64,000 bases of DNA from contig NW_022145613.1 of NCBI RefSeq assembly GCF_000002235.5, positions 14,583,383 through 14,647,382 of the forward strand. The letters are read 5' to 3'. Below are positions 63,340 to 64,000 of the stretch, piece after piece. The translations under genes and the position numbers were made by a program. The stretch's first letter is position 1. The number at the start of each line of letters is the position of its first letter. This DNA is from Strongylocentrotus purpuratus (Eukaryota; Echinodermata; Echinoidea; Camarodonta; Strongylocentrotidae). A model generated the notes under the pieces. The model was given only the letters and a program-made list of their open reading frames with translations. It made no database searches and was not told where the DNA came from.

Positions 63340-63965
63340 TTTGTGCTTGCCTGAGCTGTCGTACCCATGTTTGTTTGCGCTTGGTGCTTTGATACCAACA
63401 TGGGTGCAATCTATACAGCCCAAAGTATTTGGCATGGTAGCTATTTCAACGAACTGGGTCTTTTTCGTTGCTAGAGATCAACACGTCAGAAATTAAGAAA
63501 TTCACTGAATCTTACTGAAATTGCATCAGTAACAGCTGCAATTGCTCTACTTTGTGATGTCTGTGAGATATTTTTTAGATCACCCATCACATGTTGAAAA
63601 GTTCCGCTTGTGAAAAACCGAAGATGCCTGTTGTTCAACGATTAACGGTCGAGGCCCATCTTGTTGTCTTTTAAATGTTTCCTACAACTTGATACGTCAC
63701 AGTATTTATTAGTGCCCCATAGGAGAAGAGTCTTTCGTTATATCCTTTGACCGCTCTCTGAGTCTGTAGGGAGGCTGCAGTGGACTTAACCTGCTTTGCT
63801 ACACGGGTTGTGAACGTCTAGCCAGTTGTATACTTCTTTCACTGCAAACTGTGTTCTAAGGCTTTCCTCTATATTTCAGTTGAAAGCTCTTCATATCCTA
63901 GCCTATAATTTCTCATAAAGTTCTTTTCTGTGATGTTTGGTGACACACAATCTTCTTCTAACTTG
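63340..63965 (-). mobile_element. Broken PIF/Harbinger transposase (HARBI1-like)
   Basis: Minus-strand pieces in several frames match PIF/Harbinger transposase: ENFMRNYRLGYEELSTEI (N-terminal region), LRFFTSGTFQHVMGDLKNIS and QTSQSRAIAAVTDAI (helix-turn-helix region), then NTLGCIDCTHVGIKAPS, which includes the first catalytic Asp of the DDE core (GCID.TH). Homology stops at NKHGY, before the remaining catalytic residues. At least three frame changes or stops separate the pieces, so the gene is dead. The 5' part may extend beyond the right window edge. Confidence 0.75.
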
Positions 63966-64000
63966 TTACTTGTTGAGCAAGTCAACAGCATTCCTTTGAA

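Overview
This 64-kb window is animal nuclear DNA, most likely from an echinoderm (probably a sea urchin). The signs are intron-rich deuterostome genes with short exons and GT-AG introns, an axonemal dynein gene, dense hairpin MITEs, long runs of G and CT, a tRNA-derived SINE, and a foldback transposon that resembles the sea-urchin TU class. The species call is inference. There are no bacterial features, no CRISPR array, and no LTR or virus-like element that I could recognise.

Five host genes can be read exon by exon. Left to right they are: PABPC (cytoplasmic poly(A)-binding protein, +, 12 coding exons, 6688-15644, 640 aa); DNALI1 (axonemal dynein light intermediate chain p28, -, 6 coding exons, 19678-35848, 260 aa, with a 12.4-kb first intron); EMC2 (ER membrane protein complex subunit 2, +, 10 exons, 36019-43666, 291 aa); PTRHD1 (peptidyl-tRNA hydrolase-domain protein, -, 3 exons, 47758-49485, 119 aa); and CENPO (centromere protein O, +, 6 exons, 49778-59970, 296 aa). 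All exon phases close without a stop, so the five models look intact.

The genes form two head-to-head pairs. DNALI1 and EMC2 are 170 bp apart, and the gap carries a near-consensus RFX X-box as expected for a ciliary gene. PTRHD1 and CENPO are 292 bp apart, the same divergent arrangement as in vertebrates. PABPC and DNALI1 converge, as do EMC2 and PTRHD1.

The rest is mobile or repetitive DNA. The left 5 kb holds a ~115-bp satellite, a 919-bp AT-rich element with terminal inverted repeats, a 1.1-kb element made of ~158-bp repeats and an hAT-like MITE. DNALI1 intron 1 contains a candidate 10.58-kb element (24620-35199) with perfect 22-bp inverted ends, TA target duplications, TAACG-rich subterminal arrays and internal satellites. 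CENPO intron 1 contains a 4.55-kb TU/foldback-like element with tandem-repeat arms and a 9-bp target duplication, and this carries a LINE 3' fragment inside it. The right end (61-64 kb) holds THAP-domain coding pieces and a broken PIF/Harbinger transposase.

Limits: exons were placed by eye from reading frame, splice consensus and remembered family sequences. UTR ends, promoters and poly(A) sites are estimates. Repeat families were not compared with any database.
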